A DNA stretch of 64,000 nucleotides from Acanthochromis polyacanthus (GCF_021347895.1 NC_067117.1:21942358-22006357); one strand, 5' to 3'; shown: positions 49,301 to 61,541, counted from the first letter of the stretch. Numbers and translations: made by a program. The notes: generated by a model not told the origin, from the sequence alone.

Positions 49301-52300
49301 CTGGTGAGCGGAGCACACTGAACTGAGTGAGAGTGTGTGTGTGAAGGCTGGCCTCTCCTCTCAGACTGAGCACTTCCCCTCACAGTGGGACATACACAGA
49401 TTAAGAGATCTCACTTAACCCACTTCAGTCGCCCTTCTCTCTTCTATCAATACTTTCTCCCTCTCTCTACTACCCCCTCAACTCTCTTTCTTTTCTCTAA
49501 ATCCCCCTCGCTTACCTTCCCCCAACACACTCCACCATTCCAGTTCTGCTTTGGCTCCCATTTTTCGCCCCCACCACTGTTATCCAGACAGGGGCCCCTC
49601 GACTGCAGCCCCCCCCCACCCCACCACCCACCACCCTCCGCCTCTCTCCTTCCACTCTGTCTCTCAAACCCAAACATCACAGATTCAGCACTCAGGCATG
49701 GCTGCTTGCTTCAATATCTTAGATTGCTGAGTGGATTAGCACTCCACTTGAACTGCTGAGAAATCTCTCGCAAGCCACATAACTAAATGTGTCACCAAGC
49801 AAAATCCACCAGTGTGACCATGTTAAATATAGAAGTGGTTGCTTATGAGCTCTTTTGGGGGAATTTAAGGGTTGTAACTAAAGAGGCACCACCCTCTTCT
49901 TTTTTTTTCTTTGGCTCTGTCCAACAAGGGGTTGCTTTGCTCAAAGACAAAGGACAAAGATGATCTATGTGCTGAGAGAGAAGCTCTGTTTTGTTTGATT
50001 TAACAGTGTAAAACAGCCAATAAACTGGGAGCACTGAGGCCTGCAGTGAAGCAGCCATGACTGTCCCTCCCACTGAGCGAGGAGAAGGGGGTGGGAATGC
50101 CAAACAAACACCCCTCTATGAGTCCCCCTCGCTCCCCTACCATCCCCCCTTTGACCCCTATCTGTGACCTCTGGCCCCTGACCTGCAGCAAGGCCACAGC
50201 TGCCGAGAAAAGAAAAATATAAAGCTTCTCATTCTACAGCTCGGACTGACCAATTCCCAGCTGAGTGCCCAGCTATTTACAAGAGTTCATTTTTGAAGAT
50301 GTGGGAATATGACCAACACTGTGTTACGCTGAGCGCAAGTCAAAAAAGGGGCAAAGTCTGCAGAACTAAGTTACAAGAAACAACTTTGCAGCTCTTACCC
50401 AGCACAGTGAGGGTGGCGTTGGCGGAGACAGTGCCTGCTGTGTTTTTGGCCGTGCAGCTGTACACGCCCATGTCTTCCGGTTTGACGTCCATGATGAAGA
50501 ACACGTCGTCGTCGGGCATGACGTGCATTCGGCGCTCACGGGCAGCAGGGAAATCAGTGCCACCGTCCTTCTGCCAGGCAATCTGAGGTGCCGGGTGACC
50601 TTCTGCAGTGCACTCCAGTCTGGCGGTGTGGCCGGTTCGAATGGTGCTGTCTCTGGGAGTTTTCACGAAAGACGGGAGAACTGTGGAAGCAGAATACACA
50701 AATTTCATCACCATCAAAACGACACAATGCTCTTTAACTTCTATATATTCCAAGTAGGTCAACAGTCCACTTCAGTTTTTCGGCACTTGCCTCATTTACA
50801 AACATACAGTTCTACATCTTCACACCAGCAAGCTGATAGGCGCAGTACTTTAAGGAATAACTCTGACAGCAGTTGCTAAGGATTGCAGAGCTTCTTCCAA
50901 CCACATTTCCCAGCTGCTGCTGGCATTCAAATCAAGGAACTTCCGGTCAGAAGCCCACATCTCTAACTCCTATAGGAAAACTTGACTTTTTGGCAGTTTC
51001 AGCTTCTTTACATCCATGTGTATGCCAAGACAACAGGCAGGAAAATTATTCTGTGTCTGAGAGCGAAGAAGAAACTACACGTAGAAGCAGACTTTGGCAG
51101 GGGAATCTTAACCATGAATAAATACTCTCCATTTGCAGAAAAGCAGAGTGATAGTGTGCATAAGAGATGACCCTGTTAGCACTGACATGCAGCTAAATCA
51201 ATTTGTTCCAAATACCATCCAGAGAGAGATGGAGGCCGAGCAAGACAAAACTTTACTTGAGTGAAAGAGAAGAACTCAGCATGGCCACTGATTTCTATCG
51301 CTCCCTTATCAAAACATAAACATGGTGGAAATGGTGTAATGACACACATTTAGCAGATTTAGGAGATATCTCCTGTCCATCTTGCCTTATCCAGATAATG
51401 GATCACTGATATTCTTCAGTTTTTCTCTGTTCTAATTCATTCATTCATTCATTCATTAATCATGTCCTTTTTTTAACAACCACAATGATCTTGTTCCAAA
51501 ATACTAATATAGATCATCTTAATGAAGATGTCATTACATTTGCCTTTTACTGATTGTCTGATATCTGATTTCAAGAAACCAAACAACATACCATTGACAA
51601 TGATACGGGCCTTGCTGGAGTAGGTGGAACCGAAATGGTTGGTGATGATGCACTGGTAACGTCCCTCATGGGCAAAAGTGACGTGCCGCAGGTGCAGAAT
51701 TGTGGTGTATTCCATCACGCCTCCCCCTGCCCCGGGCGAATCAGATGTAGCACCCTGGTGGTGAGCTCGTACATGGGCATAGTTCTCCATCTCAGCTTGA
51801 CGAAGCAGCTCCTGGTCCTTACGCCAGGCAAAGGTCATGGGGGAAGAGCTGCTGCTGGCTGCCGTGCAGGTGAGACGGACGTCACTTCCAAGGACCGTCA
51901 CTGTGGGTTCAGGCTGCACTGTGATCTGAGGTTTGGGCAGGTCATCTGAAGGTGTGGAGAGATAGAAAGGCAAAAACGTAAGGAGGGAAGACAGTGGAGA
52001 AAGTCAAACATCACAAATGCTCCTCAGTAGGTGTCTGCTTGCTATGCATACATGGATATGAAAACAAAACATATGGAACCATTACCATTTCTAAGTGCAA
52101 ACGCAGAGCCTGAGACTAAAACACTGCATAAATATGTGCAACTATGTAAATAACAGAAGCGCGCCAAGCTGTGCCTCGAACGCCTCTTACTCAACACAGC
52201 CGCCCACATAAACACAGAATATGCACACACAGCACTCACCGCACACAAAGCTGTTCGACGGAGCCTCAAAGATGCTGGTGCCCTTTAGGCTCTCCGGGTG

Positions 52301-55300
52301 GGCACAGGTGGCATTGACACCGGCCTGCAAACCATGTGTCACCAACCACTCAGGCAGCCAGTGGAGCTGGCAGTCACAGAGGAAACTGTTACTCTGGATG
52401 AGACTGGAGGAGAGAAAAAGGGAGCATGTGAAGTATATTACACATCTATAGCAGCTTCAACTGAATATGCATTTCTGAGAGTGTGTGTAGATGCCAAAAG
52501 TAAAGAGGGAGTCGAGATGTATGTCTGTCTGCTGCAGGCTGCTTCTATAAGCACGTTTGCACATTCATTTTGAGTATGTATGCAAATGCATCAATACAAC
52601 TTACAGGCTTTTGAGGTTCCTCATCTTACTGAAGGCATCAGGCTGGATGGAGCGAATAGCATTCTCCCCCAAGTTCCTGTCGAGACATAACACACAGCTT
52701 AATGACTTCACACAAACTGTAGTCATATCTATGCACAGAATCTAACATACATCTGACTTTTAACTACGGTGGAAATATCCAGGTCTGTAGGTACAAGGGT
52801 ACAAGCCAGATTTTCCGTCACTCCCTGCCCTCATTCGACAAAAGCCTGTGAAAGAGCTTATAGGAATTCCATTTCTTCTACGGACTTCACCATATGCTCA
52901 ATAACTTTGTTCCTGCGCAGAGGCAGGAAAAAAAGGCCAAAGTTGAGATTGCGCTAGGCTAACAAGAGAGAAGCAGCTGGGCACTCGCAAAAGCCCCTGT
53001 CTTCTCCTTTTACAAAGACGCTATTAAATTGCTAGCAACCTCCGCTGCCAGCTAGTTTTGGCAACCCCACCCCCCTCACCCCCTCTCCCTTACACTCAAC
53101 CCCTCTCTCCCTCTCTTGTGGGATACTCACAGGTGTTCCAGGGTCTCCAGGCCAGAGAAGGCTTTCTTGGCCACCGATTTGATCTTGTTTCCAAACAGAG
53201 TCCTGCCGTTTCCAAACATGAAAGGTGTCGATAGATGAAGAGAGGAGGGGGAGAGGAAGGGGTGGGGGGTGAGAAGAGAGAGCAAGACGGGGAGAGAAGC
53301 ACAATTAGCGAGGCTGAATCTGATAAGAGTAAGGGGATTTAGGTATTGGAAATCTGAACTGTGTGGAGATTAAGCCAGGAGGAAGGGTGAGCAAGAGTGA
53401 ATGGGTTGAGGCGGGTGGGTGGTTGGTTGGAGGGGGGTTACCTGGGCTCTCCGCTGCTCTTCAAAGACCACTTTTATCTTTATTAGAATTTAATAGCAAT
53501 GACCAGGCTCTGCTGTGTGCGTGTGTGTGTCTGTGCACGTGTAGTTTTTTTTCTTTTTTCCCCCAGCAGAGCTTGTAAGGACAAACTTGCAATCATTCGA
53601 GTCTGTGTCGGTGCCTGTCAAGCCAAAAAGTGAGTTGCTTTTCTCTGTGATTTGGGGTTCTAATCCTTCCCTCCACCCTCTCCCCACTACTACCTCCTCT
53701 CCGTTCACACCACAGGAAGAGGACATACGGCTGGCTGACTCACAATGAAGACCCCAGTGTTTAAACTCATCCACATGTACCCACAAACAAATGGCTGTCT
53801 TGTCACAGGGATGATGAGTAGGCTACTTTGTCATTTATGCAACTCTTGTTCTGAAGGAATTTAATTACACTGCCAACACAAATAAAACTGCATGAAATCT
53901 AAAACGTATTTTTGTGCCATAAGAAGTACCTCTGCATTCAGAAGCTGCATTTAGGGAACCAGTATGTGTGGTGGACACTTTGATGTACCCTTCTTTCTGC
54001 ATCTCTTTTTTCCCATGACTCTTTTTGCCAGCTTTGGGATGTAGCGGGCTGCTTCCGCCAACGCTGTGACAAAAGTGTCAGGGTCAGAGGGCTGGGCGTG
54101 TGAGGCGTTTGATGTTTGATGACTGAATGCAGCCTTCAATTTCACCCTTCCTGAGTTCCTAACAACAGAGACTGGGAATGAGGGAACGAGAAGAGCGGAG
54201 GCATGGAGGAGAAATAGAAATAAGCCTATTGGGGAGCGATCCCCTGCCAGCCTGAAGAAAAGCCCTTTCTCTACTTCTTTCTCTCTTCCTTTCTTTCCGC
54301 GGTGCTCACACTGGGAACCATCTTGGCTGGACATCATCTTTTCATCCAGCAGGTTGATGATTGCTGCTCATTGCCAGAAACTTCACGCCCGCTGCAATTT
54401 CTCAACTCGCTAACTTTCAACATTGAACTTTTTACTAGCTGCCTGAGAACATAAATAATCATGAAAAACTGATAAAAAGGATTCGCCTTGTCTCCTTTTT
54501 GAACCATTATCTGCTAAAAGAATCCAGTTTGCTCATAAAGCTTCAGGGAAACGATGAAATCATAAGATGAAAGCTCGATTAAACTGGAGATTCAAGTGGG
54601 CTTCCACAGGATGACAGGAGCAAAAAAAAAACAACAAAAAAACTAAATGTTTCATGAACAAACCTTGTAATAACAAGAAGAGGGGCCTTATAAGCCATTG
54701 CTCAGTGTGAGCACTTCCTTTCCAAGTTAAGTGTGGGGTCCTGAGGGGACAGATGTTTTAAGCTTCTGAACTCTGTGGCCTTAAATTGGACTGGCTAAAC
54801 TAACCTGGCAACAAGGGACGTGACGGGACTCAGAGGGAAACTTCTAGATGCAAGAAAGATGAAAAAAATGTCTGTGTTTCAAGAAGAGCAGAGAGAATCC
54901 CAGAAACAGTGGCAAGCCAGGACAGAGAGATGAAAAGGAGGGGTTGATAGAGCAAGAGAGGAGGGGGGAATGGAAGAAAGAAAGAGGGGAGACACTCACA
55001 GCTTGTTGAGGCTGTCCAATCCAGAGAAGGCCCCGTTGGTGTCCTCTATTGTGCCCGAGATGTCGTTATGGTCCAGCTCCCTGTGGAGAATGAGAGAAAA
55101 GAAGGGGATAAGAAAGCTGGAAGGTGGGAGGAGAGGAGCAGGGACAGGGTCTGCCAGCGCTGAAGCGTTTCACAGCCCTGGCAGAGGCTGCTCTGGAAGT
55201 CACGGGTTACCCCTTCGCCCATGCTCCCTCCCACCATCATCAACCTCCCCTCTTTGCACCTGGCCTTAAGAGCCTCTTTGCTGCTCTGCTCTGCCAACCA

Positions 55301-58300
55301 AGCACATTCTTTCGTTGGAGGGGTGGAGATGGAGTGTGCATGTGATCGTGCGTGCATGTGCATTGGTGTGTCGAGGCAAAAACCAGCGCAGGCAAACATG
55401 TATAATTCATGACGGCATGGAGTGACTGGCAAGAACACAATGCCTTGTGAAAGGCCAGACACTTGGGACTGTGCATCTGATGTTGGTAGGTATGGTACAG
55501 CCAAGAGTCTTAATGGGGTTAGCAGCCAAGCTTAGCCATGGTCAGGCAAACGAAGGAAAGAAAAGAGAAAAAGGGCTTCATTTATAGTTGGGGGTTTCCA
55601 AACACTTGTTGAATGCATCTGCATCCTCCTAGAAGGTCTAAACAACTACATCTTTAGTTGAAGTCATAGCTGCAGAGGAGCCATCACTCCACCCTTCTGC
55701 ATCAAAACTACACGAAAATCAGAGTCGGAGAACTCTTCTGAACCATGAAAAGGCTTTATTCCAAAGTGGAGAAAGGCCTTTGAGGTTGACGGTCAGCCAC
55801 ACCCTCCACAACAACAGTCTCCACTCCTCCTCCTTTTGCTTTCCAAGCATCTCTTATCCCCCTCTGGTTCTTTTCAGTCTCCACTGGCCGCTGTCTTAGT
55901 GAGACTGGACTGGGACTGCCAATTTCCAACTCTTTCTGGCTGACTGCATGTGAATGGCTATTGCCTTGTTAAAGCAAGGCCAGTGGTGGGGGTTGTGGAG
56001 CAGAGTGACCAGGCATGGAGAAGGGGGCCCCGATGAGCCAAAGACCCCCGTGGCCGAATTAGAGGGCAGGCTGGCTTGTTTGGAGCTTTCACACCCTGAT
56101 GCAGGCTCCAGCCCCATGCCAGCACAACCAGCAGCGCAGGCCCAATTAAAGCTCTCCCGGCTCCTTTTCAGGGCTCAGCCTATGCCTGTCCTCCCCTCCA
56201 CTGATTAGATTAGGCCTGCCTCAAAGACACAGAGAGCAGGAGTGATACAAGAAAGTAGAGAGGAAAAAAATTAAAATCAAGAGAGAGATTATGTGTTGTT
56301 GTGGGATAACATGGGGAGATGACAGAATACACTTTGGACAGCAGGGCATCAACTGTGCTTTGACAGGACACAGTCAAAGGAAATAAAGTGAGCAATTAAA
56401 GACAAGAAAGAAAAACATGAGAGAAAGACTGAGATATGGCAGTCAAAGCTCTGTGTCCCACCCTCAACTTTCCTCTGTAGCTAGTTATCTAGCATCCAGT
56501 GTGCCAGCAGAGAGAGGCCTTGTGCGCCTTGGCTTGTCACCCTGCTGTGAGAAAGAGCTTGTCTAGTGAGTTCTGGCACAACTCTCCTGTCTGGCTCTCT
56601 CACTGGGAAGTGGAGTAGCCAAAAGGACCTTGGTTTAGAACCAAGACCCCCAAGTCTTTCTGCTGGATTTATCCACTGACTTTGTCCTTTTAGTTCTCTC
56701 CTTTTCTTTCTTTGGTCTTTTTTTGTGCAGAAGGTGAACCAGGGGATAAAGAAACCTCTGCCTTTATCCATGGCTTCTAAAAGCGAGGAAGGATCTCAAG
56801 GGAGCTGAATGATACAGAACACTTTCAGAACCAAGTTTGCTAGGAACCAGTGTTTGGAGACAAAAAAACCCAAAACAAAACAACAATTGGAACAAAGTGA
56901 GAAAAGGCACAAAAAAGTGAGAAGTTGCTACAGAAACTAAGACAATAGACACCTCGTAAAAGTAAAAAAGAAAATCATGAATAGACATGAATGCAAATGA
57001 GATCAAACCCATGTTGAAAGGTAAACAACCCCCACTCTCTAAAGTCAACTGAAGGGACTATGTAAGCCTAAATATCAAATGTCACACAGGCAAAACCAAT
57101 ATTAAGCATCTCAACTTTCACTGCTCCCAAGTGGCACATCTCAGCCTCATTGTCAGCAGGGGCAAAACCATAATGACTGGGTTGTCGGGGGTCGTTTAGG
57201 GCTTGGCAATGGTGGATGGGGGTGGTGTACTTACAGGACGCGTACAGCCTTGAGGCCTCTGAAGGCTCCCTCGTTGATGTGGCTGATGGAGTTGTGGCCC
57301 AGCCGGAGGGTGTGGAGGTCCCCCAGCACAGCCAGACTCCCCTCATCCAGACGAGTCAAGTTGTTGTACGACAGATTCCTGGAGAGAGAAAGAGGCAAAG
57401 ACAGACAGAAACGAGGACAGAGGCAGACACAGAGATGGAGAGAGAGAGAGAGGAAAAATAAAAGAGGGTAGACAGAAAAATATTCTGTGTGAGGTCTGGA
57501 AGGAGATGATATGCTGGCAGAATGCTGAGGCAGCTCGCGACATCATCATACTTAAATTTCATGGCTGATTCAATGTCTATTTGCCACTCTGTGATGCGTT
57601 TTTCCATTGTGACTTTTTCCTCACCAAAAGATGTTAACAGAGAATGGGTTTAGCAGACCTCTGAGCTCAACTGAAGTCTGAATCGTTTGAAAGGAAAGAA
57701 AGGAAATGCTTGGTTGGATCTTTACATGTCTACAACCTTCATTTATAAGCTTATTTGAGTATGTGGTAAACCCCAGAGGATTATACTATCATTCATGGAG
57801 TGCAGTCCTCAAAATCTTACTTGTTGCTATATCTGGCTTTTGAAACTTTTTCTTTATCTTAAAGCCTGGAGACGTGATGATTTTTACTTGTTTTAGGAGT
57901 ACTATCAAGATAATTTAATTGAGAAACAAGTCAAAACGAAGGCTCAAAACTTGTTTAAATGACTTGTAAGGGTGGTTTTTTATGGCTTGTACATAATACC
58001 TCCTGGTAAGTCCTGATTACAAATGATAATAAATCCTATAATGGTATCTTTCAAACAGTGTTCAAAGGCAGTATTGTGCATTTTATTGCCCTCTCTGTGG
58101 CCCTCTGTGTCTGTCTCTGTGGCCAGGCTTCAGGCTTGCTTGACCAGTCATGTGTGCAGAGATTCTCCCTGATGACCAGCTCAGCCTGGCGCATTGGGAA
58201 TGCAATAACAGGCTCTCATAAAGACGAGTCACTCACTTCTATCAGTCGTAGGGGTCATCATAACTCTAGATAATAAAATCATATAAGCGGTGACTGGTAC

Positions 58301-61300
58301 AGTGCTGGGAGGCAGATTAACAAACAGTGCCAGGAGCAATCGGTCATTCATAAGAAGTGCACACAGGAAACAGCATCGAGATGCACAGAGCAAACAAGCA
58401 TGATCACCATCTACCTCTTTATCCCTTCTGACTGTTACACATAAACAAACACAGGCGCCACAGATAGCACGGGCTACCTCGTAGTTAGCAACGCCTCAGC
58501 TGAGCGAAGCACGTTAAAGCAGCATTACGACAGTCATGTCAACAGTACAGGAAAGACTCTCAGATAATAACTTGGTAGACAAAGGCAGTGAAGGTGATCC
58601 TTCAGTGTAATTACCACAACACAATCAGCAGAGGATTACACGGCAGTTTACCAAACCTCTGCGTTTCAGAACAGCGTACAAAAACTCTTGTCGAAGGGCT
58701 TGAGTGCTGTTGAGCCCAGCTCTAATTATGGGATAAACAGGCTTATCCTGAGAATAGCGTAGCGCATTGAGTGTTAAGGCAAAATGTCATTTAACCCTGA
58801 GGAAAGCAGACGCATGATATGGGTAGAGGGAGGGAGAGTCGGTTCTCAGGCTTTAAGACAAGCGGTTTATATCACTGGAAACAGACATAAAGGTAAACCA
58901 ATTTACAGCTAAACTTGAATCTATGGTTGTTTATACAAAGTTTAAAATATCCAACTTTATTTTTAGGCTGAACTTTTTCATTGAATTTGTGCATTGAATT
59001 TCTATTTGCTTCAACAGAGTGGCACACAATGTGTTTGGGTGTTCTGGCTAAGTTAAATGCTGGCACTCACAGTTCCCTGAGCTTCTGGCAGAACTTCCAT
59101 CCATCAGGATTGATGCGGGATATGGAGTTGTTACTGAGGAATAGTTGCTGAAGGGAGGTCAGTCCATACAGAGAGCCACTGTTTACCTCTGTCAGGCTGT
59201 TGTAATCCAGGTGGCTGAAAAAAACGTTTTTGCAGTGAGAATTTGTTGACACAACAGTTTTCCATATGTCAGTGGTATTATTGCATCCTGGAATGGCTAA
59301 ATTTGCAGCAGTATTTGTGTAAATTGCAATGCAATTTGTGGCCATTACTCTGTTATTAAGTATGTAATTTGAGTAATTTTGGAAAAAAAAATCTGCGTCG
59401 GCAAGAGAAAAGTGTGATTTTTGTGATTGTGAGCAAGTTCCAGGAAGGGTAATTTTCTTTGGTTGGTGTGTATTCCTGTAATAGTAAGCAACTGGGACAA
59501 ATAGGATTAGCCTGTCAGGTAATGCTTGCTCCAAGCACTCCAACCTCCATGTACAACCCAAATTACATAAATATGATAACTGATGATGATGTGACATGTT
59601 GTACATAACAACTAAGTGGCCAAAGCTATACATGTTGGATTATAAGTCCCTCACACGTGAACTTGCATATGTCCAACTTAATGCAAATGATTATCTTTAT
59701 GTCTTAAATAGTTACATACAGAACTTTCATCTTGGCCAGGTCCCAGAAGGCTCCATCAGTCAGTTTGTTGATACTGTTTCTTTGCAGCTTGAGCACCTCT
59801 AGGCTAGACAAACCCTGGAAGGTTAGACCCTCCACTTGACGAATACGGTTCCTGTTCAGCTCACTGTAGGGCAGATGGAAAAGACACACAAAAAAAAATG
59901 CAGCAACTCATCATGAGAGAAAATCTGTAAGGCACTGTACAATGATGTCCAGGTAAAGCAAGCGGAAAACATACGTCTTTCCTTTGACTCAGAAAGGTTT
60001 TGCCCCCTTTCTACATGAGCATCCATCACAACCAAATCAAAACCATATAATCCTGCAGCTTGCAGGGATTCCTCAGTGGTGTCCTTTATGCTGGTGGCAA
60101 GATGCCAGGGCTCTATACCACAGACTTTAGCTTACAAGCAAGGGTCGAGCTATGAATATTTGTATTAACAATGATACAGTCAAGAAGGGCTGTAGAGAAA
60201 ATGTAATATAAGATGTATAGAAAGTGCACTCGTTCTCTCCTTTGTATATAATGCCGAAGACGCCTGCACATGTAACAATGAATCTGTTCAGCTGCTATGT
60301 GTGTGTGAAGGCTGTAAAAGCCCTCAGGTTGGCAAAGATAAACATCCACAGAGGTTCTTTTATGTCTAATGCGCATCACCACTAGCATGTGCAGATACAG
60401 TGTCACCGAGGCCACCTGTCCAACAAAAGGCACCTGGGGAAACCACTGGAGCCACAATGGGGGGAGACTCCCATTACGTGAGTCTCTTTGCTCTCCAGAA
60501 TAGAGGCGTTGAGCTACAAATGGGTCGACCTCACTGTTATGCTGGGGGGTGGAAGTTTGACAAAGATAATGGAGCATGGTGTGGGGAATGAACTAACCAC
60601 TTTGGGGATATGGAAGAAGGCCATAAATCACTAATAATAGGGCCCGGGTGTTTACCTAGTCAGACCTTATCCACCCTTAGAGGTATAGCTCACACTAATA
60701 GCGTTCCAAATGTTAAACACACAGAGCTCGATCAACAGACAGTAGAAACTCCTACTTATTCAAACTCTTAATTCTTTGCTATTCTGTAATGTCTCTAAAG
60801 GCTATAACTGGGAAACTCATTCATTTTCAGCCTTAACATAAATGTCAGAAGTATAATGGTTTTGCAGGGCGAACTGCTCTGACAGATCAAAACACAACCT
60901 TGTCAGCACACTAACTATGTTGTTAAACTGATAAAATCCAGTGGTACTCACAGCTGGGTGAGCCTCGGGAGCTGGAAGGCTTTAACGGGGATCTGGCTGA
61001 TGCGGTTTCGACTCACTCTCAGGACCTGCAGAGTTGAGCCCAGATGGTCCAGAGCTCCGACCTCCAACACACTGATCTTGTTGTTACCCAGGTACCTGAA
61101 CACAGACAAACCACGTTAAAAGATTTATAACAAACTTCAAACATGTTTATTAATGGCCAAGTTTCTCTGTCTCTCGAGTTATTGCAGATATTTCTTGTAT
61201 GCTGTAATCAGTATTTCCTCATATGTTTTCACTAAAAAATGCAACTGTAGTATTGATATACAAGACAAGTATTGTTTTGTTTGTATTCCTATAAATACCA

Positions 61301-61541
61301 ATGACTGAAAATCAAACCTTTAGAGTGAAAGTTTTTAGAATGTTTTAAAGAACCCCTCAAAGGTGTGTCACGTGCCACAGCAATGCTCCGAGACTGTACT
61401 TACAGGTCTCGTATTTGGAGTCCTGCAGGGAAGCACTGCCCTCGTAGCTCAGTGATGTCATTATTGCTCAGGTCCAACGTTTCCACAGAAAGCAGCTCTC
61501 TGGTTCGCCTGCCATCAATATTACGGATCTTATTATGATGT
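46127..61541 (-). CDS. lrig1: lrig1, leucine-rich repeats and Ig-like domains protein 1 (15 coding exons, 5' incomplete)
   Basis: Fifteen exons on the minus strand, all with GT-AG junctions, encode about 930 residues of a type I membrane protein. In order: LRR units, mostly in phase-matched 144- or 72-bp exons; a cysteine-rich LRR C-terminal cap; three Ig-like domains; a transmembrane helix; and a cytoplasmic tail. LRIG1 is known to bind ErbB and other receptor tyrosine kinases and promote their down-regulation, and it marks quiescent epithelial stem cells. The juxtamembrane segment ([17 protein letters not shown]) and the order of LRR exons match LRIG1; synteny with slc25a26 favours LRIG1 over LRIG2/3. 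The signal peptide, N-terminal cap and first LRRs (about 150 residues) are missing and should lie beyond position 64000. The penultimate exon is one base short of keeping frame. Confidence 0.95.
46330..46891 (-). other. lrig1 intron
   Basis: A 562-bp last intron with GTAAAG donor and TTTGACAG acceptor. Nothing else recognised. Confidence 0.85.
46892..47178 (-). CDS. lrig1: lrig1 exon: mid cytoplasmic tail, with apparent 1-bp frameshift
   Basis: The exon starts in phase 1 with [19 protein letters not shown], resembling the VVCSDC block of mammalian LRIG1, and ends at a good donor (AAAAG|GTAAAG). Its length is 287 bp. A phase 1-1 exon, as both neighbours require, should be 288. In the entry frame translation stops at a TGA shortly before the donor. 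In the frame needed to join the last exon, the end reads [21 protein letters not shown], which resembles the family (QGS...NH). One base therefore appears to be missing somewhere in about 47000-46930. It may be an assembly error or a real truncation of the tail. Confidence 0.85.
47409..47543 (-). CDS. lrig1: lrig1 exon: proximal cytoplasmic tail
   Basis: A 135-bp phase 1-1 exon encodes [20 protein letters not shown] and [20 protein letters not shown]. The [15 protein letters not shown] block is strongly conserved in LRIG1 cytoplasmic tails. Confidence 0.94.
47544..48448 (-). other. lrig1 intron
   Basis: A 905-bp intron; AT-rich, nothing recognised. Confidence 0.85.
48449..48883 (-). CDS. lrig1: lrig1 exon: Ig-like domain 3, transmembrane helix, juxtamembrane
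   Basis: A 435-bp phase 1-1 exon. Ig domain 3 has its cysteines in VALQCKALG and [13 protein letters not shown] proline-rich linker follows, then a hydrophobic helix ([20 protein letters not shown]) and the basic stop-transfer segment QTRKKSEE. The opposite strand has a 161-codon open frame here, which I regard as a composition shadow. Confidence 0.96.
48884..50398 (-). other. lrig1 intron between Ig2 and Ig3 exons
   Basis: A 1.5-kb intron. A pyrimidine-rich stretch at 49430-49670 gives Pro/Ser-rich spurious frames. Nothing else seen. Confidence 0.85.
50399..50680 (-). CDS. lrig1: lrig1 exon: Ig-like domain 2
   Basis: A 282-bp phase 1-1 exon encodes the second Ig domain, with cysteines in ARLECTAEG and GVYSCTAKN and the nearly invariant [20 protein letters not shown] segment. 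It begins LPSFVKTP and ends NATLTVL. Confidence 0.96.
50681..51591 (-). other. lrig1 intron between Ig1 and Ig2 exons
   Basis: A 911-bp intron with an ATTC microsatellite at 51435-51459. Confidence 0.85.
51435..51459. repeat. (ATTC)n microsatellite
   Basis: About six tandem ATTC units in an lrig1 intron. Confidence 0.9.
51592..51945 (-). CDS. lrig1: lrig1 exon: Ig-like domain 1
   Basis: A 354-bp phase 1-1 exon encodes a complete I-set domain. The disulphide cysteines are in [10 protein letters not shown] and [15 protein letters not shown], and the stretch [14 protein letters not shown] contains the core tryptophan. A glycine/serine insert ([20 protein letters not shown]) is longer than in mammals. 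Confidence 0.96.
52240..52403 (-). CDS. lrig1: lrig1 exon: LRR C-terminal cap
   Basis: A 164-bp exon encodes the cysteine-rich cap: [29 protein letters not shown] and NSFVC. The four cysteines (CDC, ATC, FVC) have LRRCT spacing. It changes phase from 2 to 1 and so leads into the phase-1 Ig exons. Confidence 0.95.
52605..52676 (-). CDS. lrig1: lrig1 exon: last LRR ([11 protein letters not shown])
   Basis: A 72-bp exon encodes [19 protein letters not shown] followed by NLKS. It is the last canonical repeat before the C-terminal cap. Confidence 0.94.
52677..53130 (-). other. lrig1 intron
   Basis: A 454-bp intron; nothing recognised. Confidence 0.85.
53131..53202 (-). CDS. lrig1: lrig1 exon: single LRR ([15 protein letters not shown])
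   Basis: A 72-bp exon encodes one 24-residue [22 protein letters not shown] followed by TLEHL. Acceptor CCGGCAG-type and donor GTGAGT. Confidence 0.95.
53203..54999 (-). other. lrig1 intron
   Basis: A 1.8-kb intron with short TG runs near 53515. No element or exon recognised; frames at 53490-53786 and 53951-54337 have no family resemblance. Confidence 0.8.
55000..55080 (-). CDS. lrig1: lrig1 exon: LRR with [10 protein letters not shown] insertion
   Basis: An 81-bp exon encodes 27 residues, including [19 protein letters not shown]. The extended repeat with the EDT-GAF insertion is characteristic of LRIG proteins. The exon length equals the human one. Confidence 0.95.
55081..57234 (-). other. 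lrig1 intron
   Basis: A 2.15-kb intron; no repeat, RNA or exon recognised. The minus-strand frame at 55046-55504 overlaps the LRR exon by chance. Confidence 0.8.
57235..57378 (-). CDS. lrig1: lrig1 exon: two LRR units ([11 protein letters not shown])
   Basis: A 144-bp exon encodes [19 protein letters not shown] and [20 protein letters not shown]. The donor is GTAAGT and the acceptor TCTCCAG; phase 2 at both ends, like its neighbours. Confidence 0.95.
57379..59070 (-). other. lrig1 intron
   Basis: A 1.7-kb intron with a purine-rich (GAGA) stretch at 57380-57460; otherwise nothing recognised. Confidence 0.8.
59071..59214 (-). CDS. lrig1: lrig1 exon: two LRR units ([10 protein letters not shown])
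   Basis: A 144-bp exon encodes [18 protein letters not shown] and [19 protein letters not shown]. It is nearly identical to the corresponding mammalian LRIG1 repeats and has a GTGAGT donor. Confidence 0.96.
59215..59719 (-). other. lrig1 intron
   Basis: A 505-bp intron. The 188-codon minus-strand frame that starts here is an intron read-through into the 59071-59214 exon. Confidence 0.85.
59720..59863 (-). CDS. lrig1: lrig1 exon: two LRR units ([16 protein letters not shown])
   Basis: A 144-bp exon encodes [20 protein letters not shown], then [20 protein letters not shown]. The acceptor is CCCTACAG. An AG four bases further in was rejected because it would break the leucine codon split with the previous exon. 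Confidence 0.95.
59864..60951 (-). other. lrig1 intron
   Basis: A 1.1-kb intron; the 154-codon minus-strand frame at 60113-60577 has no recognisable domain. Confidence 0.8.
60952..61095 (-). CDS. lrig1: lrig1 exon: two LRR units
   Basis: A 144-bp exon encodes [19 protein letters not shown] and [20 protein letters not shown], ending in RLTQ plus two bases of a leucine codon. It carries two LRR consensus motifs and has GT-AG borders. Confidence 0.95.
61096..61403 (-). other. lrig1 intron
   Basis: A 308-bp intron with a GTACCTG/CAG junction at the 3' side. Nothing recognised. Confidence 0.85.
61404..61541 (-). CDS. lrig1: lrig1 exon: LRR unit (first visible)
   Basis: A 138-bp exon with acceptor TTTTTTCAG and donor GTAAGT. 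It encodes [16 protein letters not shown], then [19 protein letters not shown], in phase 2 at both ends, with the LxxLxLxxN pattern of an LRR. It matches the HNKIRS repeat of LRIG1. Confidence 0.94.
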
